DNA of 64,000 nucleotides from Takakia lepidozioides (taxonomy: Eukaryota > Streptophyta > Takakiopsida > Takakiales > Takakiaceae), in assembly GCA_030704615.1 (NCBI GenBank), contig CM060733.1:9486001-9550000 (forward strand). The letters run 5' to 3'. How positions within the stretch are numbered: the first letter of the stretch is position 1; every line of letters starts with the position of its first letter. The notes under the pieces are model-generated. The model worked only from the letters and a program-made list of their open reading frames with translations, ran no database searches and had not been told where the DNA came from. Made by a program: the position numbers and the translations under genes. Positions 48,119 through 60,600 of the stretch are shown here, piece after piece.

Positions 48119-48590
48119 GTCGAAATTAGCGATCAAAATGAGCTTTCCTCTTTCGAAACTAACCACGTCCTGAATGATTTTACAAAGCAATGGAGACACC
48201 ATTCAAACTAAAAACATTGGAGAGAGGATTAAAGTGACCGACAAACTTTTTGAGTCAGCTGAATAGGTCACTTCAAACCCGTCGGCCTGCAGCAGCATCG
48301 GTGCCTGTTTGTCCACATACATGAAACAGTTATCGCCATTTAGAAATGCAATTACAGTCGAAATTAGCGATCAAAATGAGCTTGTCTCTTTCTAACGACG
48401 TGATTAGACAGTCCTGTTCAAATGATTTCTCAAAGACATGAAGACACTGAAAAACATTGGAAGAGGATTAAATTCAATGAGAACATTACATCAGCTGAAC
48501 AGACTTCAAACCCATCGGCCTTATATGGTTTAGTCTACTTACATAAAACAATTATCCCCAAATGTTTAGAAATTTCGATTGCATCATCAG
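48119..48590. repeat. Tandem duplication, unit 238 bp
   Basis: gtcgaaattagcgatcaaaa recurs at 48119 and 48357. Later parts also match: aaaacattgga-gaggatta, ttcaaaccc-tcggcct, acataaaaca/acatgaaaca. The copies have diverged by substitutions and small indels. Confidence 0.85.
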
Positions 48591-48779
48591 CCCAGCTGAC
48601 GTCCCCTTCCCCGGCTGTGCAACACAGATCACTAGATCTGATTATCTACGCATACTTTACGATCTATCTTCCAATACTTCTGGATTTGCACTCTTCTCTA
48701 TCACACAGGCACACACAATGCTAATTAATGCCCCAGCGGATCTATGTCATGCACACATCAGATCCCTTGCTTGAACGTC

Positions 48780-50010
48780 TATCCTCCTAAGCAACTACAC
48801 ACATGGCTCCCGCCGCGAAGAATACCTTTAAAGCATAAGAACAGCTCCGCGTTTGTTGAGTCAGAATCCTGTAACGTGCTCTTGCCACTGCTTTGTAGCC
48901 CCACTACACTAAACTCAAACACTGTGGCCTTATGTCTCAAAGACTCATGCAGAGCTTTGTCTAGCTCCACACCAAGATCGTGTCCACCCAAAATTTGCAA
49001 AATATTTCTGCATCTGCATCAAGAATTTCCAAGGGAAAGCCATCTAACAAGTGGATGGCGGCCAATTTTGGCAGGTGTCTTTGCTTGATTGGATCTGCAA
49101 CAAAGATGTGGCACAGCTCTCGCCAAAGATGCTCCAAGCCAAGGATTTTTCCAACATCCCCTGCTTTAGCTTCATACAAAATCCCCTGCTTTAGCTTCAT
49201 AGTATTCCTTCTTGCACTCAGAGCTTGTTGGTCGCTCCTGGAAGGCTTGGAACGTCCAAGCATCCACATGCTTCCCAGCCTTCTCAAGCATCATTTGGCT
49301 TCTTTTCTCAATTGAGCTAGCTGCATGACGCCAATCCTCCGCATCACTGGCTCCTCTTCAGAAAGAAGAAGTCCTGAAGAGCTGGATGATTAGGAGAGTT
49401 TCAACGTTTTTGGCATCCTGAGCATGGCTATCTCGCTCTTGTTGAGAGACAAACTGTTTACATTTTGCTCTGTTTGGTTTGCTTTCAACCTTAGTGACTC
49501 AAAATATTGCTCTGCCTCTATTGCATAACTCTTCTGTAGACAAAGCATATCCCCGGCATTCCCCAACTGTTGCATCTACGATGTTCTCGATATCAGTTGG
49601 GATCGATCAAGGGATGCAGGGGCTCAAAGTGATTGAAGCACATGTTCATGAGGCTCGCAACATTCTCTCTGTTAACCTTTTCCATTCTGAAGACTTTATA
49701 TAGATGTATTCGACCATTTTGCCAGCTATGTGGTTGAATGACCCCCATATCATTTCAATGGTACTCCGGTTTATGCCATTCTTTGATAGACTAACGTCCC
49801 AATGGAACTCGTATATGATCAGTCATCCCGGGTGTTAGGACATACATAATTGATGTGGCATCTCCATGCTCCTTACATGCTGTACAATGCATGGCTGAAG
49901 TGGTTTCCCAGCTGATCACCTGGAATCGGCACAAAACCAGTTCCAAGCTCCACAATTAGGCCAACCCGAGTGTCCTTTGAACGCTGACTCACAAAGTCGC
50001 ATGTGACGCA
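48780..50010 (-). pseudogene. VLIG-type large GTPase remnant
   Basis: Minus-strand pieces in order: CDFVSQRSKDTRVGLIVELG (near 50000-49930), a helical block with EAEQYFESLRLK (49560-49390), LSARRNTMKLKQGILYEAK, LPKLAAIHLLDGFPLEILDA (49080-49020), then in a shifted frame VELDKALHESLRHKATVFEF followed by the P-loop SVVGLQSSGKSTL (48970-48880). The combination of LLxGxPLEixDxDA just before a G domain with GLQSSGKST is typical of very large inducible GTPases (VLIG/GVIN). No other GTPase motifs follow. Frameshifts and stops throughout make it a pseudogene. A 24-bp exact tandem duplication (about 49155-49201) lies inside. In animals these proteins are interferon-induced; a plant role is unknown. 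Confidence 0.6.
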
Positions 50011-51714
50011 CTTTGCAAGCTATAGATCATATGTTTCCATAGTGAATTAGTTCTTGCGATTCTGACCTGTCTTTGAAACAGCCCCACAGTTTATGTAATT
50101 GAGCATTCTTTTGCATAACACCATTTGCCTTTTACAAATCTTGAACCTCCACCACACCCATGGCCGAATACATTGGCAAGCAAGAAGTAATGTTCGCTAA
50201 ACAGCAACCTGCTCTACTCAACAAGAATCAACCCGTCCAAACACTCCCATGTCTAAATCTCGTGTGGATGAGATGAGAAAAGACTTCCTAGGACGGATTG
50301 AGCAGAAGGGAAAGAACAGTGACAAGATATGAAAAAAATTGAAATGAGTAGGATCATATAAGTTACAGAAACCGCCCTACCCTAATTCGTGCGAAGCTAT
50401 CCACCAGAACTTGACCACCAAACAGTCCTCTGAGAAGGTGAAGACAACTGAAATGCAAAAGCTCCTCTATCGAGAGGATAGAAAACAGCTAGTAAGGAAA
50501 ATCCGAAAAACTAACAGAGCTTTGCAGTGGTAAGACAACTGACGCCACTGGTACTATGCGCATACTTTCTTGGATTACGCGCCATGTGTACTCCATGTGC
50601 TTCAGATCCGTCCAGTTCATTGCTACTCCAGGTTCCCTCTCTGCCGCAACCTGTCTTAGCTTTGCAAACTTGTACAAAATAATCAACAAGCACTTCTATT
50701 GGAAGAAGAAGAAGACGAAGGTCAACTCCTGCTGAAATAAGCGGAAGCTGAGGGCAATGTGAAGAGATAATTTAATAGCTAGAATAAGAAGTTGTTTCAC
50801 TTATTTTTGTTATATTATGACAATTTGCTGGTATACTAAAGACTTCATTATTATGTATTAACCCTTAAGTTCCCAAGCGACCTGAATCGGGTCACTTTGA
50901 TTTTTCAGTTACCTAATTTTTGCAGATCTAATCTGATGGGGCCCACTCCTGAAGCTCTAATGACAAGGGGTTTGTCTTGAGTATGATGCAAAAACAAAAT
51001 TAAAAATAAAATAAAAACTACGACCTACAGAAAATATCTTAGATAATTTTTCACGTTTTGGGCCTGAAAAGGGCTTGTTGACCGCTGACGTGGCAGGTAA
51101 ACAAGCCCAAAACATGTTTAGGGCGCGCCGGCAGCCCACCCAATGGCCCTTATTTTTGGGACGGGTGGGTGGCGCCACGCAGCAGGGGAAAGAGACGGGT
51201 GGCTGGGTGGTTGATTTCATGAGTTGGGCCTGCGCAAGGGATGTCCCCATAGCCCATTTTTCTAGCACGCAGCCTTTGCTCTCTCATAACCTGCATATTG
51301 GGCTACGTGCACTAAGCTTCATCACGGCCAGCACCTACTATGTACATGCATTGCATTTAGGGTTTAGATGCTCGCAAGTTTAGTTGTCATGGTGTCATGG
51401 GCATTTTTCAGGGGCCTTGGCATGTTTTTGGATTTTTTTTTCACTTGTGGGTTGCATGTCAATGGGGCTAGGGATGTCAACATGGTGAGGGTGGTGCATG
51501 TTGGACAATGGGGATGGGTTAAGATCTTGGAATGTTACTTTCTTTGCCTTGAAGGCTATAAGTAATGTGAGTCGGCCCTTTACTGTGGAGTGTCTCTGCG
51601 CCTTCATTGTGCATACAAGTTTGCTCATGGCTGTGAAGATGGAATTCTCCACTATATCTCAGAGCTTCAGCTCTCTACCTGCACTGTCATTGGAGTCATT
51701 AGAGTCAGCTAAGA

Positions 51715-52122
51715 GTGTTGTTAGAGAGTGGGCAAGTAAGTGTTCAACATGCAAGTGATGAGCAAGTAGAAAAAATTCTTGGTTGTTTGTGTGCACCTGT
51801 TTTGGAGTCTCTTCCTGTACCACCCAAGTGTAATCCTTGGCCTTTGCATCCCTTACCTACAAATTATAGGTATTTTTGGAGGAGACAAGTTGCTGAGATA
51901 CTAGGGTGGACTGAGAGAAGAGAAGAAGGAGACCCTAGGGGTTTTAGTGAGGAGGTCAATTTCTGCTTGAGAGAGAATGTCTGGCCAGATGGGCCATCTC
52001 AGAATGAAGCAATTAGCTTGAGAGAACCCAAGAAAGCAAAAAAGAAAGGACTGTGCATCCCTCAGAAGCCCCCCTACTGTAGTCATGACACGCCCAAGGC
52101 TGGAAAGCAGCAACAGTCGTAG
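51715..52122 (+). CDS. Upstream ORF of the piggyBac element
   Basis: A 135-residue open frame ends 38 bases inside the transposase frame, in a different phase. It includes FWRRQVAEILGWTERREEGD and a basic Lys-rich part (REPKKAKKKGL). I do not recognise it. Base composition and codon use resemble the transposase next to it, so it may be a first exon or N-terminal piece of the transposase, or a separate small protein. Confidence 0.45.
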   Translation: MLLESGQVSVQHASDEQVEKILGCLCAPVLESLPVPPKCNPWPLHPLPTNYRYFWRRQVAEILGWTERREEGDPRGFSEEVNFCLRENVWPDGPSQNEAISLREPKKAKKKGLCIPQKPPYCSHDTPKAGKQQQS

Positions 52123-54166
52123 GATCTCTCTCTTCAATTCACCTAAGGGCAATGACATCATGAGTCAGCCTGTAGCAAGTATTTTTCCAGATTCAGGCCC
52201 CAGTTTTCTTGGATATGCAGAAGCTGGGTCTAACTGCAACTTCCAAAGCCCTGTTACACAAATTGTGACTTGGGTCTGGAAGGTAAGGTTGTCTGCTACT
52301 CAGTTGCCTAGTTCTAGCTCTATTGTGAGAGATGAAGAGGAGTGGGTCATTGGTCAAGTGCTGGAGACATATGGTAGGACTGATGGGGGTCCAAGAATGT
52401 TGATTGTGGACTATGGGCTCCATGGCATGCATCATGTCTGTTCAAGCGTGTGTGAGGAGGTGACTTGTAGCTTGGGGAATGTGGAAGGTTGCATGGGGGA
52501 TTCTGTTCCTATGGGAGCTAGTGATGCTGATGTTAAGCCTATATATGTTGGTGATTCTGAGGACGAAGAAGACTTCTATGTGGGTGGGGATGTTGAGGAT
52601 GATGCCACTTTGGATCTGAATTCATTCTTTGAAAGCTTTAAGAACCAACATTGGAATTCTACCCACACCGGCAAAGATAGGGAGAGGTTTGTAGGAGCCT
52701 CACCTTGTGGACATGTTTTGCCCGACAACTTTGGAGGTTCTATTTTGGGCTTCTTCCATCTCTTCTGGAGTCCAGCCACCTTGGCTCGGATTTGTTTCCA
52801 ATCTAATTTGTATGCAATGGAAGTAGTGGGGAATAGCACAAGAGGTGGTGAAGGATGGACTGTCCTTAAGGTTCCCAAGTTGAGGGCATGGATTGGGGTG
52901 GTGTTATACATGGGCATAAAGAAGTTGCCAAGTGTTGGCTGCTATTGGCAAATTGGTGAGCCTTTCTTTGCATGCCCTGTCATCCGTCGGATAATGAGCA
53001 GAAACAGGTTTCAGTCTATCATGAGGTGTTTGCATTTGGTGGAGAACTCCACACTTGTCCAAGATAGGGCCAATCCTTTGCATGATAAGTTGGGGAAGGT
53101 GAGATGGCTATGTGAGCTTATTGCAAAGAGGTGTGAGGACCTGTGGAACCTAAATAGGATCTTGACAATTAATGAGATGATGATAAGGTACAAGGGCAAG
53201 TACTGCCCTATCCGCCAGTACATGCCTAAGAAGCCTGTGAAATGGGGAATCAAGGTGTGGTGCTTGGCAGATTCTGTGACATCTTATGTTTATAGATTTG
53301 ATGTGTATTGTGGGAAGAATGGGGGCCTTGGAAGGAGGAAGGCGAGTGGCAAATGACAAGGATATGATGTGGTAATGGGCTTGCTTGGTGGGCTGCATTG
53401 CCTTGGCCACATTGTGGTCACTGACAATTTCTTCACTAGTGTTGTTTTGGTCCATGACATGGCAAACATGGGGACTTGGGCCAGTGGAACTGTGAGAGCG
53501 AACAGGAAGGGCCTGCCAACGTCTTTGATTCTTTGCTTGAAGATGAAAGGGTGGAAACAGGGTGATAGTTACTACAAGATACATAACCGTCGTGACATGG
53601 CTGCTGTAGTGTGGTTTGATAAGAAGGCAGTCTTCCTGTTGTCTTCTGCTGCCAAACCTGTCACTGGCCCTAATTCTCCTGTATGTGTGCAAAGGTTTGT
53701 GGGCAACAAAAGGGTAATGATACCCTCCTCTCCTATCCATGTCCAGTATCAAGCTTTCATGAGAGGAGTGGATGTTCAGGACCAAATGAGGGGAGCTTAC
53801 AGCATGCAAACCAAAAGCCACAAATGGTGGCATAGAGTGATGTTATTTCTGCTGGACACTTCCATGGTGAACTGCTGGATTCTGCATTCCAGCCACATGA
53901 GGGCAATTAACAGTGATGCCATGACACATTTGGAGTTCAACCTGGCACTGGCACAACAGTTATCCTTGGGCACTTTCACTTCCTTGAAAAGCCGGTCCAT
54001 ATTTAAGCCTCATAGGTGGGCAATCCATCAGTCTTTGCACTCACCTTGTAGGCGCAGGTGTCAGGTGTGCAAGAGTCGCACACATTTCTACTGTCCACAG
54101 TGCGGGCACACTTCCCTTTGTCTTGGGAAGTGTTGGCAAAGAGTCCATATCATGCGTGCAAGGTAG
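52085..54166 (+). pseudogene. piggyBac transposase (DDE_Tnp_1_7), one stop codon
   Basis: 694 codons are open in one frame except for TGA at 53354-53356. N-terminal acidic part (GDSEDEEDFYVGGDVEDDAT), then the DDE_Tnp_1_7 domain: FHLFWSPATLARICFQSNLY, LRAWIGVVLYMGIKKLPS, RIMSRNRFQSIMRCLHL, LTINEMMIRYKGKYCP, KWGIKVWCLADS, VVTDNFFTSVVL (Asp about 447) and MRGVDVQDQMRGAYSM (Asp 563/566). The C-terminal Cys-rich domain is present (CRRRCQVCKSRTHFYCPQCG). In active enzymes the first catalytic Asp lies where this copy has Asn (AAT, 53171-53173, residue 363). Such enzymes move DNA precisely into TTAA. The near-complete frame implies a recent insertion. Confidence 0.9.
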
Positions 54167-54674
54167 AGCCTTTCAGCCATGCAGCCTTCAGCAAGGTAGA
54201 GCCTTTCATTGATTTCAGGTTCTAGCTATTAAGTTGCCTAGTTTCAGCCATGATGGATCTATTTTTGCTGGTACTAGTGTGTTCCTTTCTAGGCTTAATT
54301 TATGTGTTCATATTTCCATCTCTCTAACTTGTGTTCCTTTTTGTGTGTCCATTGTATGTGCATGATGGCAGGGGTGTGCAAGTGGTGTTCTTGGGCTGGA
54401 TTGCTCCCTTCATGGGGTGTGGGTTAGCTATAGGCTGAGGGCTATTTGTTGAGTTATAGGGGAGGGGGGGATATGTACATGTATGGGTTGGGGTTTAGGT
54501 GAGGGTGGGGAAGCTTATAAGGATTGTTGTTTACTATTATAGATGGTGAATCAATCTTTGTGAAGTTTTCGGGGTTGCTATGGTGGGGTTGGGGGCTGGA
54601 TGCAAATCATGCCTGGCTGTTTTTTTTAGCTGGGGGGATGCATGTTGCTTTGCTTTTTGGGGGTAGATGGGGGG

Positions 54675-54724
54675 GGACTGTCTGCAAGTTGGGCAGACAG
54701 CGGGTTCAAGCCCTGCACAGTCCA
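54675..54724 (+). other. Small tRNA-like three-stem structure
   Basis: ggactgt (54675-54681) pairs with acagtcc (54717-54723). Inside are a 7-bp stem (tgtctgc/gcagaca) and a T-arm-like hairpin, GCGGG-TTCAAGC-CCTGC. There is no D arm and no A box, so it is not a normal tRNA gene; a SINE remnant or chance fold is possible. Confidence 0.35.
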
Positions 54725-57669
54725 TGGTATGAGTAGAGGAGAAGAGAAACAAAAGTTAAAGAGATGGAAATATGAACAAGGCAGGCAAAAAAATGAAGGC
54801 AACAAGCATAGCTCAAGGATCTTATTTTCAAAAATGAACTTATTCAAAAATTTGACAAAGAGGTGGCTTTTTTGGAAAACAGGTAAAGTAGTTGGGGAAG
54901 AGGTAAGGAGGGGTTGACAGGATGAAACGCAGGGCTCTCCACGGGCCCACCGCTGCAATGTAAAGGGTAAGGGGAGACGGCCAAAATGTTGCCCTCCGAA
55001 ATAGAGTATATTCCGTCGGAAAATACCGCCTGAGCTGCGCCTGAAATGCTAGTAGGGATCAGAATTCAGATTGCACTCCAAAGGCCATTTTTGGGAGAAA
55101 ATTAGCAATTTTGTAAAAAGAACTTCACCTTGTGGTGTGTGAGCATTATTAAGACTAAGCTTGGCCGTAAGCACATTCGAAGCGTCTTCTATGGTTTGGA
55201 GCTGAGCAAGTATACTTAGATATCATCTTTCTAGTCTGCTGGTCAATTTGCTTGTAGTGAATTATTGAAACAATTTCATCTATGAAGTGTGTTCAATCTA
55301 CCACTTGATGGCCGGGCACGTTGGCATCAACCTCACACGCTATGCACATATTACATGGGAAGCACCCCTCACCCACTTCCGTCATGCCAATTCTCATATC
55401 AATCATGTCATAGGAAAGGTACTTCTGACAATAGCATGAGATGAAGGCTACCTTTCAGTAGCTCGTTCATGCAGGTCGGATTTTCAGCCAAGTGGCGCAA
55501 CGCTGTGGTAAGGGTGGAGGCAGTGGTGTTGTGACCAGCAACCATGAGATGAATAAGGTTGTCATGGAGGGCTTCCTTGGAGAGGAACTGTCCATTCTCG
55601 TCCGGCGTCGTCAGGAGCAACCACAGAAGGTCTTGACGCGGCGATGCGCGTTTGTCTTTGAGTTCATGCCACGGTCCAGATCTTCCATGGTCATAACAAT
55701 GCTTGACCAATCCCTGATCTCTTGAAAAGAAAGAAAGACAGCAACTATTCGAGCACAAAAAAATTCTTCGAGGAGGTGTAAATTTATCCGGCCCATAAAA
55801 AACGGTCATTCAGCTACGAGCTTGAATTGCAGTATGTAGCAAGTGTACTAGCACCTAGTAAATTATATGGTAGATCCCGCTTTTAGTTGTACAAGAGATT
55901 CTCTTGTTACCTGGCACCTTCTTGTCGTGATGGCGACGAGGCCGCTCAGGAGGATCTGACGTGCCCGTTTAGCTTTCCAGAAACCAGTGCCCGGGATATC
56001 GAAGGGAAGGCTCACCATGCCTTCCACCATAACGTTGAATGCATCGAAAAGTCTGTCGAGTTCAGGGCCCTCCTTTAAGCTCAAGAAGAGGTCGCATGAC
56101 GAAACAAATGCAAATTGTTTGATGCACTTAGATCCTGTCACTTGGTCTTGATTCTCCCAGTGTTTGGATATGTGGACTGCTGCCAATACCTCCATTCTAG
56201 GCATAAAACTCTGGAGCGATTCAGGACTCAAGAAAGTCATGACGATTCGGCGGATGCGTCTATGCAATCTCCCCGTAGTTGAGATTAGTTCAAAGCAGTG
56301 GCATTGTGCAGTCACTTGTGAGAACTTTTTACGAATTCTTAGCGTGCGTCAAATTGTCTCACAATAGCAAGGTCGAGCACGTGCACATTGTTTGGATGAC
56401 AAGCTTATTGTACATGAAGTTGTTGATTTCTTCCTGGATGCCAATCTACAAAATATATTTTTGAATCTTAAGTAGAGCAGTGATCATCGTTTCGCATGTG
56501 TACACAGACATGTTGCAAATACTAGACTATCCGCTTTAGACCTTTCTGGCAACTTGGTGAAGTTCTACGGCTGAACATTGATGAAATAGGTACCAGTTCA
56601 AAGGAAATCTGTAAAGCCAATCGTTCACTTGATTTGGCAAGTTTCTTCAATTGAGAAGTTTGTCCATTTCAAAAGACAATCATTCAAGGAGTATTATTTA
56701 CCTGTGAGAGTCGGGCGTCCCGTTTAAAAACATGGCTTCCTTCCCAAGAAGGGTGACAAGTGTGTCGGGCCACCAATTTCAAACCAGTTGGTTCTCATTG
56801 GCAAACACGAACTTGTTTCCAGCAGGCGCAGGCAAGCATACAGTCCGTGATAGCAACAGCGATGTTTTGAACACCCTTCCATATTTCTCCTCCCGAGTCT
56901 GCGACCAGATCAAACCATGAGATCATTTGGCAGAATTTCACACATCGCAGCTGTGAAATCGACTAGATCTTGCCACTCAGAATTGTGTCAACACTGTATT
57001 TCACTTAATGTACGTGGATGATCGATAATTGGATTAACAACTGCCACGGATCTCAAACTAAATATAATAGCTCAGCTGCTCGTGGCAGAAGTTTTCCCAC
57101 ATTTGTTATATATTGCAACAGCCCGCTGAGGCGCTATCCCACAGCTGATGTCGACATGCAAGAGAACGGAAGTGTGTGATTCATTGCTCCAGAATCCCTT
57201 CGTCTGTTCAACACTCAGCCCAACTCATGGGAATCATCCTCACTACGTACGTCTTCATGTTCCCTTCATGACGTACAAGGTTTCCAATAACATTGCTCAG
57301 CTGCATACAACAAGACCTCTATCATTTGAGTACACGTATGTCTAGTCTAAGCATCTAAGCATCTAAACTAGCTGCATGATCTAGTCGCGTCCTTGGCATT
57401 ACTCGAAAGAAATCTCCGAGTCTGTTGATGCGCATCACGAAGAAGAAGCTAAGTGTCTCCCCAATAACTGGAAGCCCAAATCGACCCGGTGGAAGTGGGG
57501 GCCGGCCTCTGAGCCGATTCTTCTCCGATTGCAAGGGAATAATCCGGAAAACCAGCCACAACACCAGAGTGCCAAACAGCAGTGCAAAGAGTGAACCCAA
57601 AGTGCCCCCATTTCTGATCATTTCCGTATACACTTGCCACAGTCTGTCGAGCTCAACCACGTTTGTCAT

Positions 57670-60600
57670 ACCGACCCACGAAGCCCTCCAATATCTAGAA
57701 TCTACTCACTTCAGGCTCCGGCAGCTTTGGGTCTCATCAGTCTCTTCGCTTGAACTCGAAAATTTTAATGTCTACCCGAAAAAGGAGCGCCAAACCACCA
57801 GCCGGCTTGCTTGCACGCTCATTTAAGAGCATTCTGGCTTTGCACATCTTGCAGATGCGAGGAACCGGTGCCGTTCACTCATGTTTGGCTCCTCAAGTGA
57901 AGATGGCTCCTCAAGTGAGGGTATACCAATACGTTTGGATTGAGCAATTCTAAAATTGACATGACAACCTTACTGGAGGTATCATCGACATAACTCAGAG
58001 ATAGAAATAACCTCATGTAAGGTAAAAATATTAAAGATTCTACTCAATTGCAAAATTGACAAGCAAAACTTTCTGGAGGGTAGAGAGAGAGAAGACTCCG
58101 ACCGAGGCCGGTGTAACTAAGAGCCACTTCACCTTGCGGCTACTGCCCCCTTTCGGGGGTGGGCCCTATAACAAAAAAGTGTCCAGGGGACACCAAGTGA
58201 CCGTTAAGAATAGAGGGGTGAGGGTACCACCCAGGGGTATCCTGGGGGACCTAAGGTGAGTTTGAAGTGTCGGATTCCAGTTGGCGTTTGTTGGTGATAA
58301 TAGCTGTGAGTGAACGGAGTGCCGTGAGATGGAGGGTATAATAACATTGAGGAATATTCAAAACTTGTAATAACCTTTCGGCAGGTACCCATAAAACAAG
58401 ACTGAATGATAAAAACAACCTTATGTAAGATAAAACAATTTTTTTGTTTTATATTAAATCTGAATTTTTTTATAAAAAAAAGAGCCTTGTTAGAGTTAGC
58501 AATTTTAGAGTACCCTCTGGAAGGTTGTTCTTATCATTCCCCTAAATTGCATAATGGGGAAGTGCGTGCAAGGTCCGGGCGGGGGAGAAAGGCAAAGGGA
58601 AAAGCAGAAGTTTAGGGCAAGTGGCGAGCAATTTTGGCAAGCTATATAAAGACATGGAGTGGGCAGGCCCACATGTGTGGCCAGGCATGTGAAGCCTCGG
58701 TAGGTGCGCTGCTAGGACCAGGGAGCCAGCGTCATTACGACGTGGCTACCGAAAATTCGCGGGCGTGCCTTCCCCATGTGTCACCGTCTCTCCTTTGCTG
58801 AAAATTGCTTGATGAAGTGCATCCAATAACACCTCCCCTAGGTAACATCTTTCTTATTGAACAATGTATGAAGAACAAGGCATGACATACACTTAGGCCT
58901 TGTTGTTCTCAGCCCTAAGAGTTGCCTTCCATGTACCCGGCCCACCGTTTAAGGGAGGAAACGGACAAAAATGGCCTGGTACACTTCTCACTTCCATGCA
59001 TGCATAGGGCAGCGGGCTCGGTCGCCGAGTTCCCGTGCCGGTAGCACGCCCGACAAAATGGGAAGAGAGCTCGGTGGACGACCCCGCAAATTGAATGCAG
59101 TCTCCACTTACTTGCCACGTCGTACGGCAGTACCCTCTACCACGTCACGCTAAAGTCCAAAACGATTACTTGGCCGCCGAGCTCCACATGACATTGGAAA
59201 TGTTCGGAGGAACCCAACCATTTTTTTTAGCACCAGACGAACTACTTTTTTTGGCGGGCCGGGCACCTCCCACATGGAAAGACGCCCTAATAAGCTTAAT
59301 AACCGGATACATACCCGGATCCCCTGTTTGTCATGTTGGTAATACCCGGAACCGGCGGATATTAAAAAAAAACTTACATCCGCCCAACACTGGTTGGTAC
59401 CTATTGTTCTGCTACTCGTTCGTTTGTTTTGACATCATGTCACCATCCCGTCTGTGGTATGGCAAATGCTCAGAAAAGATATCGTAACCCCTCGTAGGGC
59501 TCCTGCCTGCAGCACCCGCACTCCGTTATCTCGTTTGCATGGTTCGCCATGTGCACGGGTAGTCACTTAACTCACATTCCGTGCATCCGTCATGGCAGTG
59601 ATCCTTGGCTACTTTGCTTACTTGTGCGATCTATCCCTCAATACATACTTCTCAGCTTTACATCTCTACCTTTCATCTCGATCTGTTGTTTACAGGGCCT
59701 GCATGAATCAGTTTTACTTGCGATCCAGCCCAGCTACCCTCATCTTGTCTTCTTTTCGTTCTCTCTACACTTGTTGCAGCTCAAACGTTTTCCAGTGTTA
59801 CTCTCTTAATCGTTGGTTTCAACTGTATATGCTTTGCCTCGTAAATCCAGTCTATCTCCTTTATATCACACGGCTTACTATGAAGGCCACTTAATATCAA
59901 CACGATCTGTACACTGTACACGCATCTCACTAATCACTCCACTAAACCTACTCAGTCTAATCCACGTTTCTTCTGCTCTGTCTCCATCGCCTCTCTCTAA
60001 CTTTAAAGTAAACTTAACTTCAAAGTGAATTGTCTCTCCATCTTGGAATGATCTATGTCTGCTACCTTGTACCCTGCAGCAGTCCTTGGGAATCTCTTCT
60101 TTCCGAAGTCCCTACTTTCCCCAACATCTACTAATCAGCTAAGCCTTCCCTGGTCGTGCCTGCTGACTAAGCACTAAGTTATGGACATGTGGCCCTGATC
60201 CACGTCTTGATAAGATCTTACGAGCCCAAAACTTAATTACATGGTTTCGCTTAGACATGCGTCTTAGTGTCATAAGACGACGTCCCCTCGTCCGTTGATC
60301 AATATTAGATCAATGGTTTGCATGCTGTCAAACTATGTTCATCTACCCTGCTCGTCCGTTGTTCATCCAATGGCTTCATCCATCGTAGCATGGCACTCAA
60401 GCAACCTCTCACTTGATGAATGTATCTCTCCCATGCTGACTGTTCACACTACATCCATCCTGATCCACGAAGTGAACCAAGACCTTTAATATCCTTCTCT
60501 TCATTCATCCGCGTTCATCCTTCTACCGTTCATCCAGTTTGTCTTGCCTTTTTGCTTATCGTCTCCTTCCCCCGCACACTCTATACTCTCCTTGCGAAAT

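Larger units (their letters stand above)
50858..54900 (+). mobile_element. piggyBac-type DNA transposon inside a P450 intron
   Basis: The transposase gene (52085-54166) defines it. A candidate left end is TTAACCCTTAAGTTCCC at 50858, which has the TTAA target and the CCC start typical of piggyBac termini. I could not find a matching right end between 54167 and 55450, so the right limit is a guess and the element may be truncated there. The 51.0-51.5 kb part is non-coding; an upstream ORF (51715-52122) precedes the transposase. Confidence 0.6.
50520..57669 (-). pseudogene. Cytochrome P450, CYP85 clan, interrupted and truncated
   Basis: Exon 1 (57669-57403): N-terminal membrane anchor (LGSLFALLFGTLVLWLVF) and RPPLPPGRFGLPVIGETLSF. 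Exon 2 (56898-56702): EEKYGRVFKTSLLLSRTV, GNKFVFANENQLV, then TGA at 56777-56779, then NWWPDTLVTLLGKEA. Exon 3 (56268-55911): LHRRIRRIVMTFLSPESLQS and FDIPGTGFWKAKRAR. Exon 4 (about 55690-55452): I-helix NLIHLMVAGHNTTASTL. Exon 5 (about 50659-50520): KLRQVAAEREPGVAMNWTDL and the K-helix ExxR in QESMR. The heme-binding exon is missing; VLIG-like sequence follows instead. Similarity is to CYP716/CYP725-like terpenoid oxidases (inference). A piggyBac element occupies the intron between exons 4 and 5. Junction phases around exons 4-5 do not match cleanly, another sign of decay. Confidence 0.85.
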
